Assembly: GCA_016715825.1 (NCBI GenBank)
Contig: JADJXO010000003.1
Coordinates: 124,001 to 188,000, forward strand
Source of the DNA: Nitrospira sp.
GTDB taxonomy: Bacteria; Nitrospirota; Nitrospiria; Nitrospirales; Nitrospiraceae
DNA: 64,000 nucleotides
Reading direction: 5' to 3'
Position numbers and translations under genes: made by a program. Each line of letters opens with the position of its first letter. Within the stretch, counting starts at the first letter, position 1. This document shows, piece by piece, positions 26,195 through 35,327 of this stretch. Below the pieces are notes generated by a model. It had not been told where the DNA came from. It did no database searches and worked only from the letters and a program-made list of their open reading frames with translations.

Positions 26195-27370
26195 ATGGCC
26201 GGTTTTCCGATTGAAGTCGCGACCCGTATCAAGACCTTACCCCCCTACCTCTTTGCAGCGATCGACAAGATGAAGCAGGAGGCCATTGCCCGAGGGGTTG
26301 ATATCATCAATCTTGGGATTGGCGATCCCGATTTGCCGACGCCGAAGCCCATCATCGACAGCTTGGCAAAGGCGGCTCAAGACCCCACGCATCATCAATA
26401 TCCCTCGTATGAAGGCATGTTGTCGTTTAGGAAAGCCGTGGCAGGATGGTACAAGCGACGGTTCAATGTGACGCTCGATCCAGCCGATGAGGTCCTGACG
26501 CTGATCGGCTCCAAGGAAGGGATCGGGCATGTCCATCTGGCGTTTGTCGATCCAGGAGATCTGGTGCTGGTGCCCAGCCCAGGCTATCCCGTCTATCCCG
26601 TCGGAACCAGTTTTTCAGGTGGTGCCGCCCATCTCATGCCGTTAACCAAAGCCAATGGTTTTCTCCCGGATTTGAGTGCGATTCCGAAGGAGGTGGCCCA
26701 AAAGGCCAAGCTGATGTGGCTCAATTCGCCGAACAATCCCACGTCGGTGATCATGACGAAAGATTACTTCAGGCGCGCCATCGAGTTTGCGCAGGAAAAT
26801 CACATTATCATTTGTCACGACGCGGCGTACTCGGAGATCTATTACGACGGCAAACGACCGGTGAGTTTCATGGAAGTGGAAGGCGCCAAAGACGTCGGCG
26901 TGGAATTTCATTCCCTCTCGAAGACCTACAACATGACGGGTTGGCGTATCGGATTTGTCGTCGGGAACAAGGCGGTTTTGGCCGCTCTCGGCAAGGTGAA
27001 AAGTCAGTTGGACTCCGGAGTGTTTGAAGCGATACAGGAGGCCGGCATCACCGCCCTCGAGCTAGACGATTCTGTGACCGACGGCATCCGAAAGATTTAT
27101 CAGGAGCGTCGTGACACGATCGTCCCTGGGCTCAAAAAGCTGGGGTTAGAAGTCGATGCACCTCCCGCTGCATTCTATATCTGGGTAGCTGTGCCGAAGG
27201 GATATACCTCGACGTCCTTCACTGCGCATTTGCTGGAAAAGTCCGGCATTGTGACGACACCAGGCAACGGCTTCGGTGCACCGGGCGAAGGCTATGTTCG
27301 CATGACGGTCTGTACAACCAAAGAGCGGCTCGCGGAAGCGGTGGAACGGATCAAGAGGGTGGGGTTTTGA
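26195..27370 (+). CDS. dapL: LL-diaminopimelate aminotransferase
   Basis: Converts tetrahydrodipicolinate directly to LL-diaminopimelate with glutamate as donor, replacing DapD, DapC and DapE in lysine and peptidoglycan synthesis. The 391-residue fold-type I PLP enzyme has INLGIGDPDLPTP (38-50), the SPNNPT loop near 178-183, the PLP lysine in SLSKTYNMTGWRIG (Lys243) and a C-terminal YVRMTVCTT motif. The sequence is the DapL2-type common in Nitrospira-like bacteria. AAAGGAG precedes the ATG at good spacing. The partner genes dapA, dapB and lysA are at 39.5-42.5 kb; dapF is not in the window. Confidence 0.92.
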   Translation: MAGFPIEVATRIKTLPPYLFAAIDKMKQEAIARGVDIINLGIGDPDLPTPKPIIDSLAKAAQDPTHHQYPSYEGMLSFRKAVAGWYKRRFNVTLDPADEVLTLIGSKEGIGHVHLAFVDPGDLVLVPSPGYPVYPVGTSFSGGAAHLMPLTKANGFLPDLSAIPKEVAQKAKLMWLNSPNNPTSVIMTKDYFRRAIEFAQENHIIICHDAAYSEIYYDGKRPVSFMEVEGAKDVGVEFHSLSKTYNMTGWRIGFVVGNKAVLAALGKVKSQLDSGVFEAIQEAGITALELDDSVTDGIRKIYQERRDTIVPGLKKLGLEVDAPPAAFYIWVAVPKGYTSTSFTAHLLEKSGIVTTPGNGFGAPGEGYVRMTVCTTKERLAEAVERIKRVGF

Positions 27371-27457
27371 CCAAGTCGTTCGTGAAGCGTGAAGCGTTAT
27401 TCGTAAAAGGCCCTTTCGTCTCGACGATTCACGCATAACGTTTGGCGAGGTACGTGC

Positions 27458-28012
27458 ATGGCGGAGACGGTCTTCATTGGGTTTGGGTCCAACGTCGGCG
27501 ATCGAGTTGATTGTTGTGATCGGGCCGTGACCCTACTCAGTTTGCTGCCCCATTCACGGCTGACGGGAGTATCGCTCTTGTATGAAACGGAGCCGGTTCG
27601 AGGTAAAACCGATCCCGGGGAGGGCTGGTTTCTCAACGGGGTGGTGCAGATTGAAACTGATATCACACCCCAAAGCCTCCTTGTGATACTCCAAGAGATT
27701 GAGCGATCGCTCGGACGAGATGAGGATAACCGTTCTGGGCCCCGGACAATCGATCTCGACATTCTTTTTTACGGTGAGCGTGTCATCAAGGAGCCAGGGT
27801 TGACTGTCCCACACCCTCGCCTCCATGACCGACGATTCGTCCTCATGCCGCTGAATGAATTGGATCCGCGCTGGGTCCATCCCGTACTCCAGCAGTCGGT
27901 TTCACGATTATTGGAACAGGTAAAAGACCAAGCCCGCGTGCAGCTCCTCTTTCCTCAGCCGTCCACAAAATACGGGTCTCGTCCCACGTGCAGTTCACCA
28001 CCGCGCACATGA
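27458..28012 (+). CDS. folK: hydroxymethylpterin pyrophosphokinase FolK
   Basis: Transfers pyrophosphate from ATP to 6-hydroxymethyl-7,8-dihydropterin in folate synthesis. The 184-residue protein has FIGFGSNVGDR at the start, the substrate region WFLNGVVQIETD, and the family signature RTIDLDILFYG (about residues 91-101), followed by VPHPRLHDRRFVLMPL. A C-terminal tail of about 20 residues beyond the domain is not conserved-looking. The stop overlaps the panC start by ATGA, so folK and panC form a translationally coupled vitamin pair. Confidence 0.93.
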   Translation: MAETVFIGFGSNVGDRVDCCDRAVTLLSLLPHSRLTGVSLLYETEPVRGKTDPGEGWFLNGVVQIETDITPQSLLVILQEIERSLGRDEDNRSGPRTIDLDILFYGERVIKEPGLTVPHPRLHDRRFVLMPLNELDPRWVHPVLQQSVSRLLEQVKDQARVQLLFPQPSTKYGSRPTCSSPPRT

Positions 28013-28872
28013 AGATCATCCGTTCACCGCATGCCATGACTGCCTGGGCTGAGGGGCTTCGGCGGGAAGGTGTACGGATTGGGCTGGTGCCCACGATGGG
28101 GGCCTTGCACGATGGACATCGCGCACTGATTCGAGCGGCTCGTATGCAATGCGACGCCCTTGCTGTCAGTATCTTCGTCAATCCCACGCAGTTCGGCCCG
28201 CGTGAAGACCTCACCCAGTACCCACGCCCCATTTCGCGCGATCGAGCCCTTTGCAGGCAGGAAGGGGTGGATGTGTGTTTTGAACCGACTCCAGCGGGCA
28301 TGTACCCTGAAGCCTTTCAGACGATCGTCACGTTGCCTACGATTGCGCGTCGATGGGAAGGAGAAGTGCGCCCTCATCACTTTTCCGGGGTTGCCACTAT
28401 CGTGACCAAACTCTTCGGGATTGTCCGCCCTCACATCTCACACTTTGGGCAGAAAGATTTTCAGCAATCGGCGCTGGTTCGACAGCTGGTCGAGGATCTC
28501 AACCTTGGTGTGACTATCGTCGTGCAACCGACAGTCCGGGAAAATGATGGGTTGGCGATGAGTTCGCGCAATGTCTATCTGTCGCCTGATGACCGAGTGC
28601 GCGCCATAATCCTGTACAGAGGCTTGCAGGCGGGAGCTGACGTAATCCGAAAAGGTGTTCGTGCCGGAAAGGCAATACAGACGGCGATGCGTCGAGTCAT
28701 CAAGGCCGAGCCGAGCATGGCGGTCGACTATCTGGCGGTTTGTGATCCTCGTACGCTAGAACCAATTTCTGCCGTGACTTCGAGAGTTGTCTTGCTTGGA
28801 GCGGTACGTCTTGGGCCTGTTCGACTGATTGATAATCTACTGGTGACGGCTCCAAGACGGCGCTTGGAATAG
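28009..28872 (+). CDS. panC: pantothenate synthetase
   Basis: Joins pantoate and beta-alanine with ATP to make pantothenate for coenzyme A. The 287-residue protein starts at the ATG at 28009, which overlaps the folK stop (ATGA). Motifs in order: GLVPTMGALHDGHRAL with HDGH at 34-37, VSIFVNPTQFGPREDL, HHFSGVATIVTKLF, FGQKDFQQSALVRQLV and SSRNVYLSP. Length and motif set are complete. Downstream is a convergent PilZ-domain gene 11 bp away. Confidence 0.96.
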   Translation: MKIIRSPHAMTAWAEGLRREGVRIGLVPTMGALHDGHRALIRAARMQCDALAVSIFVNPTQFGPREDLTQYPRPISRDRALCRQEGVDVCFEPTPAGMYPEAFQTIVTLPTIARRWEGEVRPHHFSGVATIVTKLFGIVRPHISHFGQKDFQQSALVRQLVEDLNLGVTIVVQPTVRENDGLAMSSRNVYLSPDDRVRAIILYRGLQAGADVIRKGVRAGKAIQTAMRRVIKAEPSMAVDYLAVCDPRTLEPISAVTSRVVLLGAVRLGPVRLIDNLLVTAPRRRLE

Positions 28873-28883
28873 ACAAGGCAAGA

Positions 28884-29396
28884 CTAAGAAAAGAAATTCT
28901 GGTGTAGGTTTTGTCCCACCAGCAGGCTGAGAATGACCTGGCTGAGGCGGTTCTTATCGGCTGTCACCATTTCAAGGAAGCTGAGCCCCACTGATCCTGG
29001 CCTCGACGAGCACACCATGGCCGTTTCAATTTTGATCGGCTCTTCATCAGAAGCTGGCTTGATGACCAATTCGACGAACGTTCCCTGAGGCAATGTTGCG
29101 GCGGTCTCGAGCGTACACCCCCCCATCGATATGTCCGTCACACGATTGGCCGTTTGGGCGGCGTTTCCTGTGAGGAGGTTGGCGCGGAACGACACGGACA
29201 GTCGCCTATACTCCCGGCGGTCTGTGGCCGAGGAGGGGGAAGTGGGGAGGCTTCTGAAGACCCGGAAGCGTGTGGTACAGAGCTGACAACGAAACGGAAA
29301 GATCCTGAAGCGATTGAAGATCCGCTCCATGGTGCCCTCATCATGGATCCGTCGAACGAAGGGGGTTCCGCAAGTTGGACAGTGTGGATCTTTCAT
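28884..29396 (-). CDS. PilZ-domain protein with an N-terminal zinc-ribbon-like segment
   Basis: About 170 residues from the ATG at 29396, which overlaps the stop of the MazG-like gene (ATGA). The start CPTCGTPFVRR and FRCQLCTTRFRVF give two CxxC pairs, a likely zinc ribbon. Residues about 65-165 form a PilZ domain: RREYRRLSVSFRANL carries the RxxxR c-di-GMP contact, and TDISMGGCTLET is the DxSxGG motif. It is therefore a cyclic-di-GMP responsive protein, perhaps acting on motility or surface structures. No effector domain follows. Confidence 0.85.
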   Translation of the reverse strand: MKDPHCPTCGTPFVRRIHDEGTMERIFNRFRIFPFRCQLCTTRFRVFRSLPTSPSSATDRREYRRLSVSFRANLLTGNAAQTANRVTDISMGGCTLETAATLPQGTFVELVIKPASDEEPIKIETAMVCSSRPGSVGLSFLEMVTADKNRLSQVILSLLVGQNLHQNFFS

Positions 29397-29827
29397 GTGC
29401 TCTCGGAGGAACCTGTCGCGGTGTCGTGTGTTGATAGCGCCGGAGTCAAGAGGTGCTCTCGTTGTGCTTCCAAGATGGGGTTGATATCGGCGGGCGAGTA
29501 GGTTGGAGGTTTCACCCATTTCCCATCTGCTCGCTTGTATCCACCTACCTTACTCAGATTCGACCGATGGACTTCCTGAAATACCGGCTCCATATCGATC
29601 CCATAGGACACCGCCGTCCCATAGGTCACGTAGAGCAGGTCCGCCAGTTCCTTCGCGACTGCAGCAAGATTTTCAGTGGCCATGGCCTCCGTCAATTCGT
29701 CGAACTCTTCCTGGATGAGACGGACACGAAGGTGCTTCGTGTCATCGTTCAGGTCGGTCGGAACGGTCCGCACCAGAATGTCGAATTTGTTATGAAAGGC
29801 TTCAACCATGGTTTGTTCGTTCGTCAT
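29393..29827 (-). CDS. MazG-like nucleotide pyrophosphohydrolase
   Basis: About 144 residues from the ATG at 29827. The all-alpha NTP-PPase core is visible: RVRLIQEEFDELTEAMATENLAAVAKELADLLYVTYGTAVSYG, with the EExxE and ExxD metal-binding acidic residues. Members remove pyrophosphate from noncanonical or excess NTPs. A C-terminal region (SNLSKVGGYKRADGKWVKPPTYSPADINPIL) follows the core and is seen in phage- and Nitrospira-type members of the family. Sits between rmuC and the PilZ gene on the minus strand; its start is 10 bp from the rmuC stop. Confidence 0.78.
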   Translation of the reverse strand: MTNEQTMVEAFHNKFDILVRTVPTDLNDDTKHLRVRLIQEEFDELTEAMATENLAAVAKELADLLYVTYGTAVSYGIDMEPVFQEVHRSNLSKVGGYKRADGKWVKPPTYSPADINPILEAQREHLLTPALSTHDTATGSSEST

Positions 29828-29837
29828 GGGCACTCCT

Positions 29838-31229
29838 TCAGTCACTTTCAAACGACAATGTTTTCTGGGGTACGACCTCGGTCGGTTCAAGCGTGACAAT
29901 CTCGCGATCAGAGGATACTCCCAATTCTTTGAAACGCCGCGCAGCCGGGAGAATACGTGTCTCCAGGGAGCTCACCGCGCGGTTATAGGCCGACACGCTT
30001 TTCCCCAGGGCTTGCCCGACATCGTTCATATGTCCCGCCAGCACGGCCATCCGTTCGAACAGTTCTTTGCCCAACCGACCTGCTTCCTCCGCGTGGGCAG
30101 TCAATCGTTCTTGTCGCCATCCGTAGGCCACGGCACGCAGCAGCGCCACTAATGTTGCCGGAGTCGCCAACACGATGCCGTTCGCAAACCCCTCTTCAAT
30201 GAGCTGAGGATTCTGGTCTAATGCGGCCCCGAGGTATTGTTCGCCGGGAAGAAACAGGACGACGAACTCAGGGGAATGATCGAATTGCGTCCAGTAGGCT
30301 TTCAATGAGAGTTCGTCCATACGACTTTTCACCTGGGCGGCATGGCGACGCAATGCCTCAGCTTGTTGGACATCATTCTGTGCTTCGTGGGCGTCCAGAT
30401 AAGCGGAGAGCACGGTTTTCGCATCTACGATAATTTGACGCCCGCCTGGCAGTTGAACGACCATATCAGGTCGAAACCGTGCGTCCTCAACGGTGACGGA
30501 CGGTTGTTCCATGAAATCGCAGTGTTGCACCATCCCGGCAAGTTCGGCGACTCGTCTTAGCGTCAACTCTCCCCATTGTCCTCGGACGGTCGGCGCTCGT
30601 AGGGCTTTGACCAGGTTCCCGGTTTCTTGCTGCAACCGCTGCTGAGACTCAGCCAATGATTTCAGATGTTGATCCAACCCCCCGTACGCTGACTGTCGTG
30701 ACTGTTCCAGAAGACGAAGTTGCTCATCATAACGTTGCAACGTGTCGTGGAGAGGACGGACCAGCGCATCAATGGCCTGTTGGCGTTGAATTAGGTCTCC
30801 ATCAGCCTTGACATGAAGACTTTCGAATGTCACAGCGGCAAGCTTCAGGAAGGCTTCGTTATTTTGTTTTAAGGCCTCGCCGGAGAGGGCTTGGAACGTC
30901 CCGACGAGTTCCGTGCGAGACTGGTTGAGCAAGACCTTCTGTTCCGCGAGCTGTCGTGCCGACACGTCCATTCGAGTTTCAGCCAGGATTCGGGCCTGTT
31001 GCGCTTGGGATAATTCTTCGCGAAGCAAGAGGGCTGCGGTCCGCTCTAGCTCCAATTGCTTTCTGAGTTCGTCGGCGGTTGCCTCGGCGCGCTGGGCCTG
31101 AGAACGCAAGCGTCCCGTGACCCAAAGCCCTACGACTAAACCACCGAGAAAAATCCCAACCCCAAAACCTATCGCTAAGGGGATTCCCTCGGTTAGGTGT
31201 GGGAGAGACTCAAACAATTGAGGAAACAA
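29838..31229 (-). CDS. rmuC: DNA recombination protein RmuC
   Basis: RmuC limits inversions at short inverted repeats and is thought to be a nuclease. The 463-residue protein has an N-terminal membrane anchor (residues about 17-39), a long coiled coil (45-150 and 185-215), and the conserved nuclease-like core: RGQWGELTLRRVAELAGM, the RFRPDMVVQLPGGRQIIVDAKTVLSAYLD block (D...DAK), and VVLFLPGEQYLGAALDQNPQLIEEGF. Length and order match the family. The three genes rmuC, MazG-like and PilZ are tightly spaced on one strand. Confidence 0.95.
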   Translation of the reverse strand: MFPQLFESLPHLTEGIPLAIGFGVGIFLGGLVVGLWVTGRLRSQAQRAEATADELRKQLELERTAALLLREELSQAQQARILAETRMDVSARQLAEQKVLLNQSRTELVGTFQALSGEALKQNNEAFLKLAAVTFESLHVKADGDLIQRQQAIDALVRPLHDTLQRYDEQLRLLEQSRQSAYGGLDQHLKSLAESQQRLQQETGNLVKALRAPTVRGQWGELTLRRVAELAGMVQHCDFMEQPSVTVEDARFRPDMVVQLPGGRQIIVDAKTVLSAYLDAHEAQNDVQQAEALRRHAAQVKSRMDELSLKAYWTQFDHSPEFVVLFLPGEQYLGAALDQNPQLIEEGFANGIVLATPATLVALLRAVAYGWRQERLTAHAEEAGRLGKELFERMAVLAGHMNDVGQALGKSVSAYNRAVSSLETRILPAARRFKELGVSSDREIVTLEPTEVVPQKTLSFESD

Positions 31230-31326
31230 AGAACTCCTATATGTAGGGTGTCATAACTACATTTTCAGTCACAGTACGCAAGGTATTGAGAAAGGTCAAG
31301 GAGCAGAAGACCCAGATCAAATAGCT

Positions 31327-33963
31327 CTACCCACACGTTGGTGATGGAGATGGCCCGATACGAATGGTCCCCGCCTTCGTGTCAAGCGTGACTTGTAGCC
31401 CGTCAGCAAGTTGTGTCATGGCCCCTTGCACGTTGGCGATGGCCGGTAACCCATATTCGCGAGCGATGATGGCTCCATGTGACAACGTGCCGCCCATCTC
31501 TGCGATCAGCCCTCCAGCAATTCCAAAGAGCGGCGCTAGCCCTGGATCGATCACCGGCACTACCAGGATGTCACCCGGCGTCACCTTGCTCCAATCCATG
31601 ACCGATCGGATCATCCGTACAGGACCAATCACGGATCCAGTACTGATTGGCATACCGGTGAGCTGGCTTGGGCTATCAGTCTGAATGGATAATTGCATCT
31701 GGTCGTTCACGGATTCCCAGTCCTGAACGGTATCGGGGACGGGGATCGCTGCATGATGCTCTCGTTCCAGGCGGCGTTCCCGGACGATAGCTCTCCAGTC
31801 GCTGGTGTTCCCGGTGAGGAGATCGTTTCGCTCGTCGATCGAAAGGAAAAAGATGTCCTCGCGTTGATCCAGTCGACTCTGTGCGACCAAGAGCTCACCG
31901 AGACGCATCAAAAGAGTGCGGATGGCGGTTGAGTAATACATCAAATGGTGTCGATTCGCTTCTCGTAGTGCGAAGAAGCGGCTGAGCCTTCGATAGCACC
32001 AGAAGAAAATCAGCCGTCGCTCGACACGCCAACCCATTCGTTCCTTGATTTGCTCGAGCGCGGCGACTCTCATCTTTTCTTGACGCGCAAGAACTGCCTG
32101 ATGCGAAGGAGAAGCCGAGAGGAGTTGGCGGCGGAGAACCATCAAGATGGTTTCAGGATTGTCTGCCAACCGCGGCGACATGACATCGGATTCGCCGATT
32201 CCTCGGTGACCATAGTCATCCATATAGGCCTGGAAGGCTCGAAAGAATTGTGTGTTGTTAAGCACGGAGCGAAATGTGGAGGGTTCCCATGATTCTGCTG
32301 TGAGAAATGACCTTGCGGTCGGCTCTTCTCGTGCGATGTCGGCGATCTCAGCGAGGCGGAGGATCTGCTGGGCGCTGATGACGGTTCCCTGTCCTTGCAG
32401 TGCGGCGTTCAACAGTTCTCGCCAATCGTGGCCCAGCCAGTGAGGAAGGGTGCGGTTGAACATTTCTAAACACTGACCGACCCCTGCAGCAATTCCAAAC
32501 GTGACCTCTCGGCCCTCGAGCCAAGGACCCAGCGAGTCCAACTTTAGGACCAGTTCATCAAATGGAAAATGCCGCACGCGAGCTTGACTATAAGCTGCAG
32601 CCAATTCCTTCATTTCGAGAAACAGGCGTGGACCAGCACGCTCAACCCGCCGCATCTCCTGCCATATCAACCATCCAGCCCGCACAGAGGCTGCGCTGCC
32701 GAGTGGCTGAACCGGAGGTGCGTTTACCAGCGGTTCGCCTCCCATCTGTTCGGCGTTCAGTGATGGGTCTCCACCGAGTTGAGCCACCAGCAGATGGAAA
32801 AGGGTCACGTTCAGATAGGGCCGCCCCTTCAGAATGCGGACGGACGAAAGTCCATCCGGGATACGGCATCCCAATCTCCGATAGTGAGCCAGGATGTAAC
32901 GGTCCATGAACCGCTCCAGGAACGAAAGACTCAATGGGCTTGGTAGTTCCGGCAACGTCTCCTTGAAATTGGTTCGCGACCATTCACAGTCATCGTTGGA
33001 GAGGGTCGATGAGGGACGGACGTTTGTAATTGGTCTGGCCTGGACCAGCCAGAGTTGTTCTGCGTCATAGGCCCACTCAAAATCTGTGGGTTGCCCCAAG
33101 GCCAGTTCGATTCGTTTGGCGGTCATTGCGAGGGCAAACAGTTGAGAGTCTGTCAGTGATGACCGGTGTTTGCTGTCTCCCTCGAGCAGATCGGTCCGTA
33201 ACCCATCAGGCGAAACCGAGAGCCGTTGGGACTTCTGGGTCTGGACGCGTGTATGAACGGCGATCGGTTGCCCATTGTCGGAGACTTTCACGACGTACTG
33301 ATCCGGAGTAATCGTGCCGTCGACCAATGGTGCGGCAAGCCCAGGGATCGCATTAATCATCACCTGATTCCTTCGGCCAGTCACGGGATGGATAGAGTAC
33401 CCCACTCCAGCAGTTTGGGCGTCGACCATCGGTTGAATGAGTACGGCCATTCTTGGAGGTGCGTGGGGATTCTGTCGAGCCATGTAGTCAACAACACGTT
33501 CTTCCCATAGGGAAGTCCAGAGGTCCTTAATGGCCCCCTCGATCTCCGGCAGGGCCATGCCAAGGTGGGTGCGGTAGAGACCAGCGAAGCTGGCGTGGGT
33601 CGCATCCTCGTTCGTGGCGGAAGAACGAACAGCCCACCGCACATCTGGAGGTCGGCTCAATGCTTCGAGCGCGGCCAGCCATTGACTGGCCAGTTGGGAA
33701 ATATTGATCCCTTTGATCTGATTCCGATAGCGGCTTAAGGTTGAGTGCCGTTCAGTCACAGGTAGTCGGTAAATCGCGGGCCATAGGTCGAAATCTTGGA
33801 TCCCTGCTGTCAGTAACGCCTGCCCGTAGGCATCTGTCGTGATACACAGTCCCGGAGGAACGGAGAATCCAGCCACAATAAGCCGTGCTAGACCGACGGC
33901 TTTTCCTCCGGCGAGGCTCACATCGATACACTGAGATAGTGGAAGGATAAGCGGAGGCGCCAT
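31327..33963 (-). CDS. PEP synthase/PPDK-like phosphotransferase (rifampin-phosphotransferase-like)
   Basis: An 878-residue protein with an ATP-grasp domain at the N-terminus (GGKAVGLARLIVAGFSVPPG, then WAVRSSATNEDATHASFAGLY) and a C-terminal swivelling phosphohistidine domain containing GGTLSHGAIIAREYGLPAIANV (His at about 829). The PEP/pyruvate TIM barrel of PEP synthase is absent, which is the architecture of rifampin phosphotransferase and of many uncharacterised PPDK-like enzymes. The middle 400 residues would bind the acceptor. It is the last gene of a lytic transglycosylase, glycerate kinase, PPDK-like operon (15-bp gap). Acceptor unknown. Confidence 0.83.
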   Translation of the reverse strand: MAPPLILPLSQCIDVSLAGGKAVGLARLIVAGFSVPPGLCITTDAYGQALLTAGIQDFDLWPAIYRLPVTERHSTLSRYRNQIKGINISQLASQWLAALEALSRPPDVRWAVRSSATNEDATHASFAGLYRTHLGMALPEIEGAIKDLWTSLWEERVVDYMARQNPHAPPRMAVLIQPMVDAQTAGVGYSIHPVTGRRNQVMINAIPGLAAPLVDGTITPDQYVVKVSDNGQPIAVHTRVQTQKSQRLSVSPDGLRTDLLEGDSKHRSSLTDSQLFALAMTAKRIELALGQPTDFEWAYDAEQLWLVQARPITNVRPSSTLSNDDCEWSRTNFKETLPELPSPLSLSFLERFMDRYILAHYRRLGCRIPDGLSSVRILKGRPYLNVTLFHLLVAQLGGDPSLNAEQMGGEPLVNAPPVQPLGSAASVRAGWLIWQEMRRVERAGPRLFLEMKELAAAYSQARVRHFPFDELVLKLDSLGPWLEGREVTFGIAAGVGQCLEMFNRTLPHWLGHDWRELLNAALQGQGTVISAQQILRLAEIADIAREEPTARSFLTAESWEPSTFRSVLNNTQFFRAFQAYMDDYGHRGIGESDVMSPRLADNPETILMVLRRQLLSASPSHQAVLARQEKMRVAALEQIKERMGWRVERRLIFFWCYRRLSRFFALREANRHHLMYYSTAIRTLLMRLGELLVAQSRLDQREDIFFLSIDERNDLLTGNTSDWRAIVRERRLEREHHAAIPVPDTVQDWESVNDQMQLSIQTDSPSQLTGMPISTGSVIGPVRMIRSVMDWSKVTPGDILVVPVIDPGLAPLFGIAGGLIAEMGGTLSHGAIIAREYGLPAIANVQGAMTQLADGLQVTLDTKAGTIRIGPSPSPTCG

Positions 33964-33978
33964 GAGCGTCGATAGTAA

Positions 33979-35316
33979 CTAGAGAAGGAGCAGGAGGTAA
34001 AGGTCGTTTACGTTTGTTCCGGTTGGGCCCGTATAAATGTGACATCCGAGCGTTTTTAGGGCGGGGTAGGTATCATGCCGATTCACGGCAGAACGGAGGT
34101 TGATGTTGAGTCTCTTGGCTCGCGCGACGGTCTCTCCGTTAACAATCGCGCCTGCGGCGTCGGTAGGCCCGTCGGTTCCGTCACTGCCGAGCGCGACAAC
34201 CCAGGTATGTGGAAGACCTGCAATCTCACATGCAGCGGCGGCAGCGAATTCCTGAGCACGTCCGCCGTTTCCCTTCCCTGTGACCGTCACGGTCGTCTCA
34301 CCTCCCGCCACCACGCAGCAAGGGCGCTTTACCATCGAGTGCCCGTCGGCATTTGCTCTTGCAATGGAGGTCAATTGTCTTGCAGCTAAACGCGCTTCCC
34401 CTAAGATTGGAGTCGAAAACAGGATGGTACGAAGGCTCAGGCTGCCAGCGGTACGCGAGACAGCATCCAGCATGAATCGATTGGTTCCGATGATCTGATG
34501 GTGCACCGAACGCACTCGTCGCGAACCGGGTTTGAGGGTCTCAGGCACGATCCCCTTCTGACCACGCTCCAAATAGTGCCGGACTGCAGTAGGCACGGCT
34601 CTCCAAATTCTGTAACGCTTCAACACGGTTACTGCGTCGGCAAACGTGGAGAGGTCGACAACGGTGGGTCCGGAGCCGATGGAGCCCAGATCATCGCCGA
34701 TCACATCTGAAAGAATGAGCGTGACAATTCTCGCATGAGTGGATGTTGCGAGTCCGCCGCCTTTAATCATCGAAAGATGTTTCCTGACGACGTTGATCTC
34801 GTTGATCGTCGCCCCGCTTCGGAGCAGGAGTCGCGTGGTACGTTGTTTATCAGTCAAGGTGACGCTAGGTACTGGGGCTGGCAATAAACTTGACGCTCCC
34901 CCGGACAATAGTACGAAGAGGAGGTCCCGAGGGCCGAGGTCTTTGACCAGGCGCAGGAGCTGTTGAGTCGCATGAACTCCGGATCGATCAGGAATCGGAT
35001 GGCTGGCTTCACGAATGGCAATCCGCTTGGTCGGGAGTGTATGCCCGGTCTTCACGATGACTAGTCCATCTGCCACCCTTTTGCCGAGCACCTTCTCTAA
35101 TGCTTGTGCCATCCTGGCTGAAGCCTTTCCTGCGCCGACGGCGATCACTCGGTCGGTGCGTGAAAGATCATAGATTCTTCGGCCAACGCGCAATGACTGT
35201 CCCTGCAGCGAGACGGATTTGAGCAGTGCACGATAGGGATCGGCTGCATCCAGTCCCGCGATGATTAATTGGCGAAGGAACGACCGAGCAGAGGAGGAGG
35301 GGAGGCGGAGCTTCAT
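33979..35316 (-). CDS. glycerate 2-kinase (GckA/TtuD, MOFRL family)
   Basis: Phosphorylates D-glycerate to 2-phosphoglycerate; older annotations call the family hydroxypyruvate reductase. The 445-residue protein has the N-terminal GAGKASARMAQALEK motif (about 57-71), the LLSGGASSLLPAP loop near 136-148, and the MOFRL C-terminal domain with VVAGGETTVTVTGKGNGGRAQEFAAAAA and ALGSDGTDGPTDAAGAIV. It feeds lower glycolysis or serine routes. Separated by 11 and 15 bp from its neighbours, so clearly co-transcribed with the lytic transglycosylase and the PPDK-like enzyme. Confidence 0.9.
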   Translation of the reverse strand: MKLRLPSSSARSFLRQLIIAGLDAADPYRALLKSVSLQGQSLRVGRRIYDLSRTDRVIAVGAGKASARMAQALEKVLGKRVADGLVIVKTGHTLPTKRIAIREASHPIPDRSGVHATQQLLRLVKDLGPRDLLFVLLSGGASSLLPAPVPSVTLTDKQRTTRLLLRSGATINEINVVRKHLSMIKGGGLATSTHARIVTLILSDVIGDDLGSIGSGPTVVDLSTFADAVTVLKRYRIWRAVPTAVRHYLERGQKGIVPETLKPGSRRVRSVHHQIIGTNRFMLDAVSRTAGSLSLRTILFSTPILGEARLAARQLTSIARANADGHSMVKRPCCVVAGGETTVTVTGKGNGGRAQEFAAAAACEIAGLPHTWVVALGSDGTDGPTDAAGAIVNGETVARAKRLNINLRSAVNRHDTYPALKTLGCHIYTGPTGTNVNDLYLLLLL

Positions 35317-35327
35317 GAGTGTGACGG